Below the pieces are notes generated by a model. That model was not told where the DNA came from and did no database searches. It saw only the letters and a list, made by a program, of their open reading frames with translations. DNA of 64,000 nucleotides from assembly GCA_963781555.1 (NCBI GenBank), contig CAWAGB010000006.1:186001-250000 (forward strand). Reading direction: 5' to 3'. This DNA comes from JAICQM01 sp963781555 (GTDB lineage Bacteria; Chloroflexota; Limnocylindria; QHBO01). A program made the position numbers and the translations under genes. Positions 53,729 through 62,920 of the stretch are shown piece after piece; within the stretch, counting starts at the first letter, position 1; each line of letters opens with the position of its first letter.

Positions 53729-55081
53729 ATGACCCGGTTCCTGGCACGCGCCCGTCGCGTTCGGATGCTGCGCCCGCTGGCGCACCGCGACTTCGCCCTG
53801 CTGGCGGCGGGCTCGACGATCTCCCTGCTCGGGGACGGGTTCTTCTACGTCGCGCTCGCGTGGCAGGTGTACGAGATCAGCAACGTGCCGACCGCGCTCT
53901 CGATCGTCGGGGTCGCGTGGACGCTGCCCATGGTCATCTTCCTGCTCATCGGTGGCGTCCTGTCGGACCGATACGACCGCCGCCGCCTGATGGTCGCGGC
54001 AGACCTGATCCGCGCGGCGGCGATCGGCGGCATCGGGGTCCTCTCGGTGCTCGGCGTCCTCGAGCTGTGGCACATCATGGCCCTGATCGCGTTCGCCGGA
54101 CTGGGCGACGCGCTGTTCAACCCGGCCTCGACGGCCCTCGTGCCGGACGTGGTGCCGACCGACGAGCTGCCGCAGGCTAACGCGCTGCTGGGCCTGATCC
54201 GGCCGCTCATGATCCGCATCAGCGGTCCGGCATTGGGCGGGGTGACGGTCGGTACGCTCGGGCCTGGCGTGGCATTCGTGATCGACGCGGCCTCGTTCGT
54301 GGCATCCGCGCTGCTCATCGGGGCCATAGCGCCACGCGCCGCGCGCGTCGTGGCGGCAGGGCAGCACGGCCTCCGGCGCACCCTCGGCGAGGTGGGGGAG
54401 GGGCTCCGCTTCGTCCTCGCCAACCCGTGGTGCTGGGCCACGCTGCTGTCCGCGATGCTCAGCCTCCTCGTCTTCTTCGGTCCGGTCGAGGTGCTCCTGC
54501 CGTACCTCGTCAAGAACCGCCTCGGGCTGGGGCCGGAATCGCTGGGCCTCGTGTTCGCCGCCAGTGGCGCTGGGTCGATTGCGGCGGCCATCGTCATCGG
54601 CCAGCGCTCCGTGCCGCGGCGTCGGATCACCACGATGTACGTCGCGTGGACCGTCGGTCTGGCGGTCATCGCCGGCTACGGACTGATGAGCGCGCTGTGG
54701 CAGCCGATGCTCATCGCCGCCATCGCCGGGGGCTCCTTCATGCTGGGGCAGGTGATCTGGACCAGCCTCCTGCAGGAGTTCGTGCCACGCGAGATGCTCG
54801 GCCGCGTGTCGAGCCTCGACTGGCTCGTTTCGATCGGCCTCGTGCCGCTCTCATTCGCGCTGACCGGGCCGATCTCCGGACTGCTGGGGCCTACCGCGAC
54901 CATCGTGGGCGGTAGCCTCCTTGCCTCGCTCCTTACGATCGTGCTGCTCTTCGTCCCGGGCGTGCGCGACCCGGAGCGAGGTGCGCTGCGCCCCGCTGGC
55001 CACCGCCGCGGCCCGGGCCTCGCGCCGCTCGGCCCTGCGGAGGCGTCGCCACTCGCCGACCCGCAGCCGCTCGAACGATGA
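53729..55081 (+). CDS. MFS transporter (macrolide-exporter-like)
   Basis: A 450-residue, 12-helix exporter of the MFS_3 group (HRDFALLAAGSTISLLGDGFF near the start; GGVLSDRYDRRRLMVAADL near 75, the MFS signature loop; ANALLGLIRPLMIRISGPAL near 150). It ends in a disordered Pro/Arg tail. ATG 53729 lies 13 nt after tRNA-Val and the stop overlaps the methyltransferase. Substrate not predictable. Confidence 0.9.
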   Translation: MTRFLARARRVRMLRPLAHRDFALLAAGSTISLLGDGFFYVALAWQVYEISNVPTALSIVGVAWTLPMVIFLLIGGVLSDRYDRRRLMVAADLIRAAAIGGIGVLSVLGVLELWHIMALIAFAGLGDALFNPASTALVPDVVPTDELPQANALLGLIRPLMIRISGPALGGVTVGTLGPGVAFVIDAASFVASALLIGAIAPRAARVVAAGQHGLRRTLGEVGEGLRFVLANPWCWATLLSAMLSLLVFFGPVEVLLPYLVKNRLGLGPESLGLVFAASGAGSIAAAIVIGQRSVPRRRITTMYVAWTVGLAVIAGYGLMSALWQPMLIAAIAGGSFMLGQVIWTSLLQEFVPREMLGRVSSLDWLVSIGLVPLSFALTGPISGLLGPTATIVGGSLLASLLTIVLLFVPGVRDPERGALRPAGHRRGPGLAPLGPAEASPLADPQPLER

Positions 55082-55791
55082 CGCCGGGACACGGAAACGC
55101 GGCGGACCCGGCGGCGGTGCGCGGCATGTTCGACCGCATCGCACCGGTGTACGACGCGATGAATTCGCTGATGACCGGCGGCATGGACCAGCGGTGGCGC
55201 CGTGACGCGGTGCGAGCCGCGCGGATCGGGCGCGGGATGCGCGTGCTTGACGTCGCATGCGGCACCGGCAGCCTGGCGCGACTCGCCGCTTGCCGCGTGG
55301 GTGCGGACGGCAGGGTCGTGGGCGTCGACGCCAGCGGAGGGATGCTGGCGCGCGCACGCGAGCGATCCGAGGGCACGCTCGTCGCCTACCAGGTCGCCGA
55401 CGCGCTGGCGCTGCCGTTTGCCGACGCCTCGTTCGACGCGGCGACCATCGGCTTCGGGCTGCGCAACCTCGCCGACTACCGGCGCGGGCTTGCCGAGATG
55501 CGCCGCGTCGTCCGTCCGGGGGGCAGGGTGGTCGTCCTGGAGATCGCGCAGCCGCACGGCGGTCCGGCGCGCGCCCTCTTCGGTCTGTGGTTCCGCCGGG
55601 TGGTCCCGCTCCTCGGTCGGCTGGTGCGGCACCGCGGGGCGTACGCCTACCTTCCCGCGAGCGTGCTGGCCTATCCGGAGCCCGCTGCGGTGGCGCAGCT
55701 GCTGCGCGACGCCGGGCTGGTCGGGGTCCGCTGGCGCTGGCTGACCTCCGGGCTCGCGACGCTTCATCTCGGCGTGGTGCCGAGGGCGTGA
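55078..55791 (+). CDS. menG: Class I SAM-dependent methyltransferase, UbiE/MenG family
   Basis: Methylates the quinone ring in menaquinone (or ubiquinone) synthesis if the family assignment is right. The 237-residue protein has FDRIAPVYDAMNSLMTGGMD (family N-terminus), VLDVACGTGSLARLA (SAM site near 61), GFGLRNLADYRRGLAEMRRV near 128 and a typical C-terminus. ATG 55078 overlaps the transporter stop, and the stop overlaps the glycosyltransferase start. Confidence 0.88.
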   Translation: MTPGHGNAADPAAVRGMFDRIAPVYDAMNSLMTGGMDQRWRRDAVRAARIGRGMRVLDVACGTGSLARLAACRVGADGRVVGVDASGGMLARARERSEGTLVAYQVADALALPFADASFDAATIGFGLRNLADYRRGLAEMRRVVRPGGRVVVLEIAQPHGGPARALFGLWFRRVVPLLGRLVRHRGAYAYLPASVLAYPEPAAVAQLLRDAGLVGVRWRWLTSGLATLHLGVVPRA

Positions 55792-56996
55792 CCGGCGCGG
55801 CGCTGCGCGTCCTGCTCGTCGCTGAGACAGCCCTGCCGTACGTGTCCGGGGTAACCGTGGCGACCGACGCGCTGGCCCGCGGCCTCGGTGCGCTGGGCCA
55901 TGAGGTATTGCTGATGGGGCCGCGGCCGGCGCGCGGCGCGGTGGCACCTGGTGCGGGTACGGGCGGCCCGGCGCCACGCACCGCGTGGCTACCCTCCGTG
56001 CAGCTGCCGCCACCGGCGCCGCGCGGCTACCGCGTGCCGCTGCCGCTGGCCGGACGGGTCGCGATGCGTGCGGCGCGTGACTTCAACCCGGACATCGTCC
56101 ACGTCCAGTCGCCATTCGGTGCCGGGCGGCGCGGCGGGCGCCTCGCGCGGCTCCTCGACGTGCCGCTTGTATTCACGCACCACACCCGATTCGCCGACTA
56201 CGCCCATTACCTCGGCCCGGCGGCGCGGCCATCGGCGGCGGCGCTGCAACGCGCGGTTGCCAGCTTCTGGGAGCGCTGCGATGCCGTTATCGCTCCCGGT
56301 GCCGACCTCGGCGCGGAAATCTCCCGGGACCTGCCGCCCGGCACGCGGACGCTCGTTCGCGTCATTCCGACCGGGGTCGACGTGGCTGCCATCCGGGCGC
56401 AGCCGGCGATCGACGTGCGGACCGCAGCCGGGTGGCCAGCCGGTGCGCGGGTGGCGGTCGCCCTCGGCCGCCTGGCCGAGGAGAAGAGCCCCGCCGAGCT
56501 CCTCGAGATGGCGGCACTCGCCCCCGGCCTGCACCTGGCGGTGATCGGCGGCGGTGCGCTGGCCCCCGCGCTGCGCCGCCGCGCCGCGCGTCCCGACCTC
56601 GCCGGGCGGGTCTGGTTCGCGGGTGCCCAACCGCGTCCGACGGCAATCGGGATGCTGCGTGGCGCGGGACTCTTCGTCACTGCGTCCCGGACCGAGACGC
56701 AGGGTCTCGTGGTCGCCGAGGCGCTCGCCGCCGGGCTCCCCGTCGTGGCGATCGACGCGCCCGGGGTGCGCGATGCGGTCCGCGGCGGGACAGATGGCCT
56801 GCTCGTCGACGCCGCTCCCGCGGCGACCCGGCCGGCCCGCATGGCCGGGGCGGTCGCCAGCCTGCTGGCGGACCGGGCGCGGCTCGCCGCGATGGCCGAG
56901 GCGGCCGGTCGCGACGCGGATCGACTTGGCCTCGAGACCCGGACCCGGGAGGTGATCGGCCTGTATCGCGAGCTTCTTGCGCGCGGAACCGCGTGA
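55788..56996 (+). CDS. Glycosyltransferase family 4
   Basis: A 402-residue GT-B enzyme. The N-terminal domain starts LRVLLVAETALPYVSGVTVA. HTRFADYAHYLG and VIPTGVDVAAIR mark the donor-handling region. The retaining GT4 C-terminal motif is GLFVTASRTETQGLVVAEALA (split near 300-320), with EALAAGLPVVAIDAPG. This pattern is close to the group of diacylglycerol glucosyl/mannosyl transferases. It is probably involved in glycolipid synthesis; the sugar is unknown. Confidence 0.88.
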   Translation: MTGAALRVLLVAETALPYVSGVTVATDALARGLGALGHEVLLMGPRPARGAVAPGAGTGGPAPRTAWLPSVQLPPPAPRGYRVPLPLAGRVAMRAARDFNPDIVHVQSPFGAGRRGGRLARLLDVPLVFTHHTRFADYAHYLGPAARPSAAALQRAVASFWERCDAVIAPGADLGAEISRDLPPGTRTLVRVIPTGVDVAAIRAQPAIDVRTAAGWPAGARVAVALGRLAEEKSPAELLEMAALAPGLHLAVIGGGALAPALRRRAARPDLAGRVWFAGAQPRPTAIGMLRGAGLFVTASRTETQGLVVAEALAAGLPVVAIDAPGVRDAVRGGTDGLLVDAAPAATRPARMAGAVASLLADRARLAAMAEAAGRDADRLGLETRTREVIGLYRELLARGTA

Positions 56997-57023
56997 ATCG
57001 GTTGCAGCGCCGCGGGGCGCGCG

Positions 57024-57029
57024 TACAAT
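57024..57029 (+). promoter_or_regulatory. -10 element TACAAT of the Nudix-gcv operon
   Basis: TACAAT after the glycosyltransferase stop. Transcription would start near 57036, giving a leader of about 260 nt before the Nudix gene. Confidence 0.45.
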
Positions 57030-57035
57030 GCCTGC

Positions 57036-57295
57036 CATGCGTGTGAGTGTGGTGGCCCGCTTCGTTTCGCACCCCTTCATCAGGTTCGGGGTGCACGCCC
57101 GTTCCGCAGGGAGCAGCCGACGCCTCGGCTTGCCCCGAACCGGCACGGTCTTCCATGCTCGTGCCCGTCGCGGTCCGGCGACGGTGGCCGTCCTGCGCAC
57201 CCCGACCAGCCAGTTCCGATTTCCCACGGTCGGTCGCCTCGGCCTGCACCCCCGGCGCACGGAACCGTCGCGCGCACCCCGCGCGTAGCGGCGGC
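57036..57295 (+). ncRNA. Candidate structured leader before nudix-gcvT (unnamed)
   Basis: The 260-nt leader holds three perfect stems in a row: GGTTCGGGG/CCCCGAACC (57083-57091, 57133-57141) enclosing AGCCGA/TCGGCT (57115-57120, 57125-57130); GGCACG/CGTGCC (57142-57147, 57160-57165); CGTCGC/GCGACG (57166-57171, 57178-57183). A competing helix GCACCCC/GGGGTGC (57069-57075, 57088-57094) uses the same GGGG. An open frame of 83 codons (57037-57288, ATG) lies over it, but its third codon positions are less GC-rich than those of the neighbours. No known riboswitch core was recognised. Confidence 0.35.
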
Positions 57296-57745
57296 GTGCC
57301 GGGGTTCCGCAACGCGCGCGCGGTCAGTGCCGGGGGCGTGGTCCATCGGTCTGTCGGCGGCCGTACCGAGGTAGCGCTCGTCCATCGGCGTCAGCCTCGG
57401 CTGTGGGCGCTCCCGAAGGGAACGCCGGACGCGGGTGAGACGCTGACCGAGACGGCGACCCGCGAAACGCGCGAGGAGACCGGGCTGGCGGTCGAGGTAG
57501 AGGAGACGCTCGACTCGATCGCCTACTTCTTCGTCCGCGGCCAGACCCGCTTCCACAAGACGGTCCATTTCTACCTTATGCGCCCGGTCGGCGGTCGCAC
57601 CGAAGATCACGACCACGAGTTCGACGAGGTGCGCTGGGTGCAGATCGAGGAGGCACTGGAGTTGCTGACCCACGCCACCGAGCGCTCGGTCCTCGAGCTC
57701 GCCGCCACGCGCCTCTCCGGCCGCAACGAGGAGGCGAGCGCATGA
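57296..57745 (+). CDS. Nudix hydrolase
   Basis: A 149-residue hydrolase of nucleoside-diphosphate-linked compounds. The Nudix box is GTPDAGETLTETATRETREETGL (GX5EX7REUXEEXG pattern; residues about 42-64), with WALPKGTPDAGE before it. Start GTG 57296. It overlaps gcvT by 4 nt, so it is co-translated with the glycine-cleavage genes; substrate unknown. Confidence 0.85.
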   Translation: MPGFRNARAVSAGGVVHRSVGGRTEVALVHRRQPRLWALPKGTPDAGETLTETATRETREETGLAVEVEETLDSIAYFFVRGQTRFHKTVHFYLMRPVGGRTEDHDHEFDEVRWVQIEEALELLTHATERSVLELAATRLSGRNEEASA

Positions 57746-58869
57746 GCGAGCCCGGCACGCTCCTGCGCACCCCGCTCCACGACCGGCACGCCGCTGCGGG
57801 TGGGCGGCTCATCCCGTTCGCCGGCTACGAGATGCCGGTGCAGTACCGATCCATCCTGGAGGAGCACCGCGCGGTCCGCTCCGCGGCCGGCCTCTTCGAC
57901 CTGTCGCACATGGGCGAGATCCACGTCTCCGGACCCGAGGCGGTGGCCTTCCTGCGCTACGCGCTGGTGAGCGATCCGGGTGCCCTGGAGCCGGGGCAGG
58001 CGCAGTACTCCATGCTGTGCCAGGAGGACGGCGGGATCATCGACGACCTCATCTGCTACCACGTCGACGGCGCCTACCTCGTTGTCTGCAACGCCGCCAA
58101 CCACCATGCCGTGGTCGAGCACCTCGAAGCGCTCCTGGGCCGCGGCGACTTCGACGCCACGATCGACGATCGCTCGGAGCGCACGGCGCTCGTAGCTCCA
58201 CAGGGGCCAGCTGCGGCGGCGATCCTGGCGAGCCTCACCGAGCTGCCGCTCGACGACCTCGGCTACTACCGCGCCATGCGCGGCGACGTGGCCGGCGTCG
58301 ACTGCCTCGTCGCACGCACCGGCTATACCGGCGAGGACGGATTCGAGCTCTTCTGCGGCGCGCGCCATGCCGGCCACCTGTGGGACGCGCTGCTGGCGGC
58401 GGGGAGCGGCGCCGGGCTGATTCCCGCCGGGCTCGGTGCGCGCGACACGCTGCGTCTCGAGGCCGGCATGCCGCTGTACGGGAACGAGCTCGACCGCACG
58501 ACAAACCCGTTCGAGGCCAACCTCGGGCGCGTCGTCAAGCTCGACAAGGGCGAGTTCATCGGCCGCGCGGCGCTCGGTCAGGTCCAGCAGGCCGGGCCGC
58601 GGCGCAAGCTCATCGGCCTGGTGATGCAGGAGAACGCCATCCCGCGCAGCGGCTACGTGGTGCGCCATGAGGGAGCCGACGTGGGCGTCGTGACGAGCGG
58701 CACGGCCTCGCCGACGCTGGGAGAGAAGGTCGCCATGGCCTACGTCCCCGCCGAGCTGGCCGCGGTGGGCGCCATCTTCGAGGTGGTGGTCCGCGATCGC
58801 CCGTACCGGGCCGAGCAGGTAAAGTTGCCGTTCTACAAGCGTCCACGCCAGGAGCAGCAGACCAGATGA
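57742..58869 (+). CDS. gcvT: Glycine cleavage system T protein (aminomethyltransferase)
   Basis: Releases ammonia and moves the methylene group to tetrahydrofolate. The 375-residue protein has FAGYEMPVQYRSILEEHRAVR (split near 22-42), FDLSHMGEI near 53 (catalytic Asp region), GGIIDDLICYH, and GLGARDTLRLEAGMPLYG near 230. The C-terminal barrel is usual. ATG 57742 overlaps the Nudix stop. Confidence 0.95.
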   Translation: MSEPGTLLRTPLHDRHAAAGGRLIPFAGYEMPVQYRSILEEHRAVRSAAGLFDLSHMGEIHVSGPEAVAFLRYALVSDPGALEPGQAQYSMLCQEDGGIIDDLICYHVDGAYLVVCNAANHHAVVEHLEALLGRGDFDATIDDRSERTALVAPQGPAAAAILASLTELPLDDLGYYRAMRGDVAGVDCLVARTGYTGEDGFELFCGARHAGHLWDALLAAGSGAGLIPAGLGARDTLRLEAGMPLYGNELDRTTNPFEANLGRVVKLDKGEFIGRAALGQVQQAGPRRKLIGLVMQENAIPRSGYVVRHEGADVGVVTSGTASPTLGEKVAMAYVPAELAAVGAIFEVVVRDRPYRAEQVKLPFYKRPRQEQQTR

Positions 58870-59243
58870 GCCATCCCGGGGACCTGCACTACTCGAAGGA
58901 GCACGAGTGGGTCCGCGTCGACGGATCGACCGCCACCATCGGCATCACCAGCTTCGCCGCCGACGAGCTCGGTGACATCGTCTTCATCGAGCTGCCCGAG
59001 GTCGGCAGCCGGCTCAGCCAGTTCGGCGGCTTCGGCGTGGTGGAGAGCGTCAAGGCGGTGAGCGACCTGTTCGCCCCCATCTCTGGCGAAGTCACCGAGG
59101 TCAACGACGCGCTCGCAGACCAGCCGGAGCTGCTGAACAGCGACGCCTACGGGGAGGGCTGGATCGCGCGGGTCACGCTCGCCGACAGCGCCGAGCTCGA
59201 CGCGCTCATGGACGCCGAGGCCTACGCCGAGCTGACCGCGTAG
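58866..59243 (+). CDS. gcvH: Glycine cleavage system H protein
   Basis: Shuttles the aminomethyl intermediate on lipoate. The 125-residue protein has HYSKEHEWVRVDG, ELGDIVFIELPEVG, and GVVESVKAVSDLFAPISGEV with the lipoyl lysine at about K63. ATG 58866 overlaps the gcvT stop. It can act in lipoate transfer as well. Confidence 0.96.
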   Translation: MSHPGDLHYSKEHEWVRVDGSTATIGITSFAADELGDIVFIELPEVGSRLSQFGGFGVVESVKAVSDLFAPISGEVTEVNDALADQPELLNSDAYGEGWIARVTLADSAELDALMDAEAYAELTA

Positions 59244-59260
59244 CCGCGGACCACGCAGCA

Positions 59261-60604
59261 ATGGCCTACACCCCGCATACCGATCCCGACCGCGCCGCGA
59301 TGCTGGCGGCGATCGGCGTCGCCTCGGTCGACGACCTCTTTGCCGACATCCCGGAGCGCGTCCGCGCCAGTGGCTGGGACCTGCCCGTCCCGATGGCGGA
59401 GCAGGAGGTGCGTGCCGAGCTGTCGCGCCTGGCCAACGCCAACCGCATCCCGCAGGTCAGCTTCCTTGGCTACGGCGCCTACCGGCACCTGGTCCCATCG
59501 GTGGTCAGCGAGGTGGTGGGGCGCGCCGAGTTCAGCACCGCGTACACCCCGTACCAGCCGGAGGTGTCGCAGGGCACCCTCCAGAGCATCTACGAGTTCC
59601 AGTCGCTCATCTGCGAGCTGACCGGGATGGAGGTGGCCACCGCCTCGCACTACGACGGCGCAACCGCCACTGCAGAGGCCGCCCTCATGGCCTGCCGGCT
59701 CACCCGACGGGACAAGGTGGCCGTGTCGGCCGCCGTGCATCCGGAAGTGCGCCGCGTCCTGGCAACCTATTGCTCCGGGCCGGGCATCGAGCTCGTCGAC
59801 ATCCCGGTGGACCTGGCGCAGGATGCCTCCGGCCAGACCGATCCCGCCGCTGCCGCGGCGGCTCTCGACGACACGGTCGCCTGTCTCATCGCCCAGCAGC
59901 CGAACGCATTCGGCGTCCTCGAGCCGATGGCCGAGCTGGGGGAGGCAACGCACGCGGTGGGGGCGCAGTTCGTGGCGGTGGTCGAGCCGACCAGCCTCGC
60001 CGTCCTGCAGGCGCCGGCCGACTATGGCGCCGACATCGTCGCCGCCGAGGGACAGCCGCTCGGCATCCCGATGGCCTTCGGCGGCCCGTGGGTCGGCCTC
60101 ATGGCGGCCAAGATGAGCAGCGTCCGCCAGATGCCGGGGCGCCTGGTGGGAGCGACGCGCGACGCCGCGGGACGGAAGGGCTACGTGCTCACCCTCCAGG
60201 CGCGCGAGCAGCACATCCGCCGCGAGAAGGCGGCGAGCAACATCTGCACCAACCAGGCGCTGTGCGCCCTTGCCGCCACTGCCTATCTCACCGCCGTCGG
60301 TCCCGCCGGCCTGCGGGAGGTAGCGGAGCTGGGCATGACCCAGGCCCGCCACGCGGTGACCGCCCTCCGTCGTGCCGGCCTCGCCGAGCGTCGCTTCAGC
60401 GGACCGTATGCGGCCGAAGTGGCCGTCGCCCTTCCCGATGCGCGGCGCCGGCACGCGGCCCTCGCCGATGCGGGGATCGTGGCCGGCGCGCCGCTGGGTC
60501 GTGACTACCCCGAGCTGGACGACACGCTGCTCCTGGCTGCCACCGAGCTGACCACCGACGCGGATGTCGAGCGGCTGGTGACCGCGCTGGAAGGGTCGCG
60601 ATGA
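59261..60604 (+). CDS. gcvPA: Glycine dehydrogenase (decarboxylating) subunit 1
   Basis: N-terminal half of the P protein, forming with GcvPB the enzyme that decarboxylates glycine. The 447-residue protein has PLPxxE-type MAEQEVRAELSRLANANR near 43, FLGYGAYRHLVPSVV near 67, YTPYQPEVSQGTLQ near 90, and HYDGATATAEAALMACRL near 131. The alpha2beta2 split form is typical of Gram-positive and Chloroflexota lineages. Confidence 0.96.
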   Translation: MAYTPHTDPDRAAMLAAIGVASVDDLFADIPERVRASGWDLPVPMAEQEVRAELSRLANANRIPQVSFLGYGAYRHLVPSVVSEVVGRAEFSTAYTPYQPEVSQGTLQSIYEFQSLICELTGMEVATASHYDGATATAEAALMACRLTRRDKVAVSAAVHPEVRRVLATYCSGPGIELVDIPVDLAQDASGQTDPAAAAAALDDTVACLIAQQPNAFGVLEPMAELGEATHAVGAQFVAVVEPTSLAVLQAPADYGADIVAAEGQPLGIPMAFGGPWVGLMAAKMSSVRQMPGRLVGATRDAAGRKGYVLTLQAREQHIRREKAASNICTNQALCALAATAYLTAVGPAGLREVAELGMTQARHAVTALRRAGLAERRFSGPYAAEVAVALPDARRRHAALADAGIVAGAPLGRDYPELDDTLLLAATELTTDADVERLVTALEGSR

Positions 60605-62265
60605 ACGCCGTCGACCAACGGGCAGCACGTCCCGCCGGCGCGCCGGGCGAGATGGATACCTCGGGCCGCGGCGCCGCGTTCGCATCGCCGGCAGCCGGAG
60701 AGGCGCTGACCGTCGTCGAGCCGCTGATCTTCGAGCACACGCGTCCCGGGCGCCGCGCCGTCCGCTTCCCCGCGCCGTCGGACTCGGCGCGTGCCGCCGC
60801 CGACGAGGAGCCGGCGCTGCCGGCATCGGTCAAGCGCGCGGATGCGCCACGCCTGCCGGAGGTGAGCGAGCTCGACCTGCTGCGCCACTTCAATCGGTTG
60901 AGCCAGCTCAACATCGCGATCGAGACGGCGTTCTACCCGCTCGGCTCGTGCACCATGAAGTACAACCCCAAGGTGAACGAGTGGGCGGCGCGGCTCACCG
61001 GCTTCGCCGAGTCGCATCCACTCGATCCCGAAGGGCTGGCCCAGGGGAGCCTGGAGCTGCAATGGCTGCTCGCCGAGCTGCTGCGCGAGATCAGCGGCTT
61101 CGCCGCGGTCAGCCTCCAGCCCGCGGCCGGCGCCCACGGCGAGCTGACGGGGCTGCTCATGGCGCGGGCCTACCATCGGTCCACCGGGGAGGGGGAAGGG
61201 CGCACCAAGGTCCTGGTCCCGGACAGCTCGCACGGCACGAACCCGGCGACCGCCACCATGGTCGGCTATACCACGGTCACCATCCCGTCCAACGAGCGCG
61301 GCGGGATCAACCTGGAGGCGCTGCGCGCGGCGCTCGGCCCGGACGTGGCGGCGCTGATGATCACCAACCCGTCGACGCTCGGCATCTTCGAGGACCAGAT
61401 CGACCAGGTGATCGCCGCCGTCAAGGAGGCGGGTGCCATCGCCTACATGGATGGCGCCAACCTCAATGCGATCATGGGCCGTTTCCGGCCCGGCGAGGCG
61501 GGCTTCGACGTCATGCACTTCAACCTGCACAAGACGTTCTCCACCCCGCACGGCGGCGGCGGACCGGGGTCCGGCCCGGTAGGCGTCAGCGCGCGTCTGC
61601 TGCCGTTCCTGCCGCGCCCGCTCCCGGTGCTCATGGCCGGCGACGCGGACGAGGTGCGGCGCAACGCATGGGCCGGCCGGCCGACCGCTGGGGCACGCTT
61701 CGGGCTCGACTGGGATCGCCCGCAGAGCATCGGCAAGGTTCGGAGCATGTTCGGCAACTTCGGCATGCACCTGCGCGCCTATGCCTACATTCGTGCCAAC
61801 GGCGGGGACGGGCTGCGCGAGGTGAGCGACGACGCCGTCCTGGCGGCCAACTACCTGCGCGTCCGCCTCGCCGATGCCTACGACCTGCCGTACGACCGCA
61901 TCTGCAAGCACGAGGTCGTGTTCAGCGGCCGCCGCCAGAAGCGGCAGCACGGGGTCACGACGCTCGACCTTGCGAAGGGGATCCTCGACTACGGCATCCA
62001 TCCGCCGACGATCTACTTCCCGCTCATCGTCGAGGAGGCGCTCATGATCGAGCCGACCGAGACGGAGAGCCTCGAGACGCTCGACCGCTTCGTCGACGTC
62101 ATGCACGAGCTCGCCCGCTTGGCAGCAGACGATCCCGCGTCACTGCGCGCGGCGCCGGTGACCACGCCGGTCGGCCGGCTGGACGAGGCCGGCGCGGCGC
62201 GGCGGCCGGACCTGCGCCATCGCTTCGACGAGGCGGCGCTGACCGCGGGCCCTCCGCCCGGTTGA
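60601..62265 (+). CDS. gcvPB: Glycine dehydrogenase (decarboxylating) subunit 2
   Basis: C-terminal half of the P protein with the PLP lysine. The 554-residue protein has FYPLGSCTMKYNPKVNEW (about 110-127), DSSHGTNPATATM near 210 and FNLHKTFSTPHGGGGPG near 307, with the PLP-binding lysine at K311. It is about 60-70 residues longer than the usual subunit because of a low-complexity N-terminal extension and a disordered C-terminal tail. Last gene of the gcv operon. Confidence 0.95.
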   Translation: MNAVDQRAARPAGAPGEMDTSGRGAAFASPAAGEALTVVEPLIFEHTRPGRRAVRFPAPSDSARAAADEEPALPASVKRADAPRLPEVSELDLLRHFNRLSQLNIAIETAFYPLGSCTMKYNPKVNEWAARLTGFAESHPLDPEGLAQGSLELQWLLAELLREISGFAAVSLQPAAGAHGELTGLLMARAYHRSTGEGEGRTKVLVPDSSHGTNPATATMVGYTTVTIPSNERGGINLEALRAALGPDVAALMITNPSTLGIFEDQIDQVIAAVKEAGAIAYMDGANLNAIMGRFRPGEAGFDVMHFNLHKTFSTPHGGGGPGSGPVGVSARLLPFLPRPLPVLMAGDADEVRRNAWAGRPTAGARFGLDWDRPQSIGKVRSMFGNFGMHLRAYAYIRANGGDGLREVSDDAVLAANYLRVRLADAYDLPYDRICKHEVVFSGRRQKRQHGVTTLDLAKGILDYGIHPPTIYFPLIVEEALMIEPTETESLETLDRFVDVMHELARLAADDPASLRAAPVTTPVGRLDEAGAARRPDLRHRFDEAALTAGPPPG

Positions 62266-62290
62266 ACGTTCGCGTGTCGCCCGGCGTACT

Positions 62291-62311
62291 ATCGGTACCG
62301 AGCATCGGTAC
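62291..62311 (+). repeat. Direct repeat ATCGGTAC in the sigma-factor promoter region
   Basis: ATCGGTAC occurs at 62291-62298 and 62304-62311, 13 bp apart, upstream of the sigma gene start. It may be a binding site for the sigma factor itself or for a regulator. Confidence 0.35.
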
Positions 62312-62326
62312 AGCTACGGAGTGCCT

Positions 62327-62920
62327 GTGGTGACGACGCAGCCCGATGGGCTGATCGAGCGCATCCAGTCGGGGGACCTGGACGCCTTCGAGGAGTTCTT
62401 CAACACGTATAAGCGGCCGGTCTTCACGACCGCCCTTGCCATCACGCGCGATCCGTTCCTGGCCGAGGAGATCCTCCAGGACTGCTTCGTCAAGGCCTAC
62501 CGCGTGCGACAGCGGCTCCGGCGCGACGTGTCGCCGCTTCCGTGGCTGCAGCGCGTCACCACGAACCTGTGCTACAGCCGCATCGCGAGGCGCCGGGCGA
62601 TCGTGGAGCCGCTGACCCAGCTGATCACCAACCTCGTCACCGATCTCACCATTCGCCCGGACCAGGTCGTCGAGTCGCGCGAGATCATCGAGGTCCTGCA
62701 GCGCGGCATCGACGCGCTGCCGCACAAGCAGCAGACCGCGGTGATCCTCTACTACCTGCACGGCTACTCCCTCGCGGAGGCGGCGGAGATCGCGGAATGC
62801 AACGTCGGCACCATGAAGTCGCGCCTGCATTACGCGCTCAAGGCGCTCCGCTCGCTGCTCCCCGCCGAGCGGCGCATCCCGGTCCTGGGCTCCCCGAGGC
62901 TGAGCGATGAGCTGTCGTAG
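62327..62920 (+). CDS. ECF sigma factor
   Basis: A 197-residue alternative sigma factor. Region 2 includes GDLDAFEEFFNTYKRPVFTTA and ILQDCFVKAYR with PLPWLQRVTTNLCYSR. Region 4 is ALPHKQQTAVILYYLHGYSLAEAAEI (split) then CNVGTMKSRLHYALKALR. GTG 62327 has GGAG (62317-62320) at 6 nt; GTG 62321 and 62330 are in frame too. It overlaps the anti-sigma gene by 14 nt. Confidence 0.92.
   Translation: MVTTQPDGLIERIQSGDLDAFEEFFNTYKRPVFTTALAITRDPFLAEEILQDCFVKAYRVRQRLRRDVSPLPWLQRVTTNLCYSRIARRRAIVEPLTQLITNLVTDLTIRPDQVVESREIIEVLQRGIDALPHKQQTAVILYYLHGYSLAEAAEIAECNVGTMKSRLHYALKALRSLLPAERRIPVLGSPRLSDELS

Noticed and set aside
57037..57288. An 83-residue protein (MRVSVVARFVSHPF...).
   Set aside because: Third codon positions are less GC-rich than those of neighbours, and the region forms stems. 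It is held back, although a leaderless start is possible.
57036..57295. A classical glycine riboswitch before gcvT.
   Set aside because: The conserved tandem aptamer cores were not seen; the structure differs, so it is listed only as an unnamed candidate.
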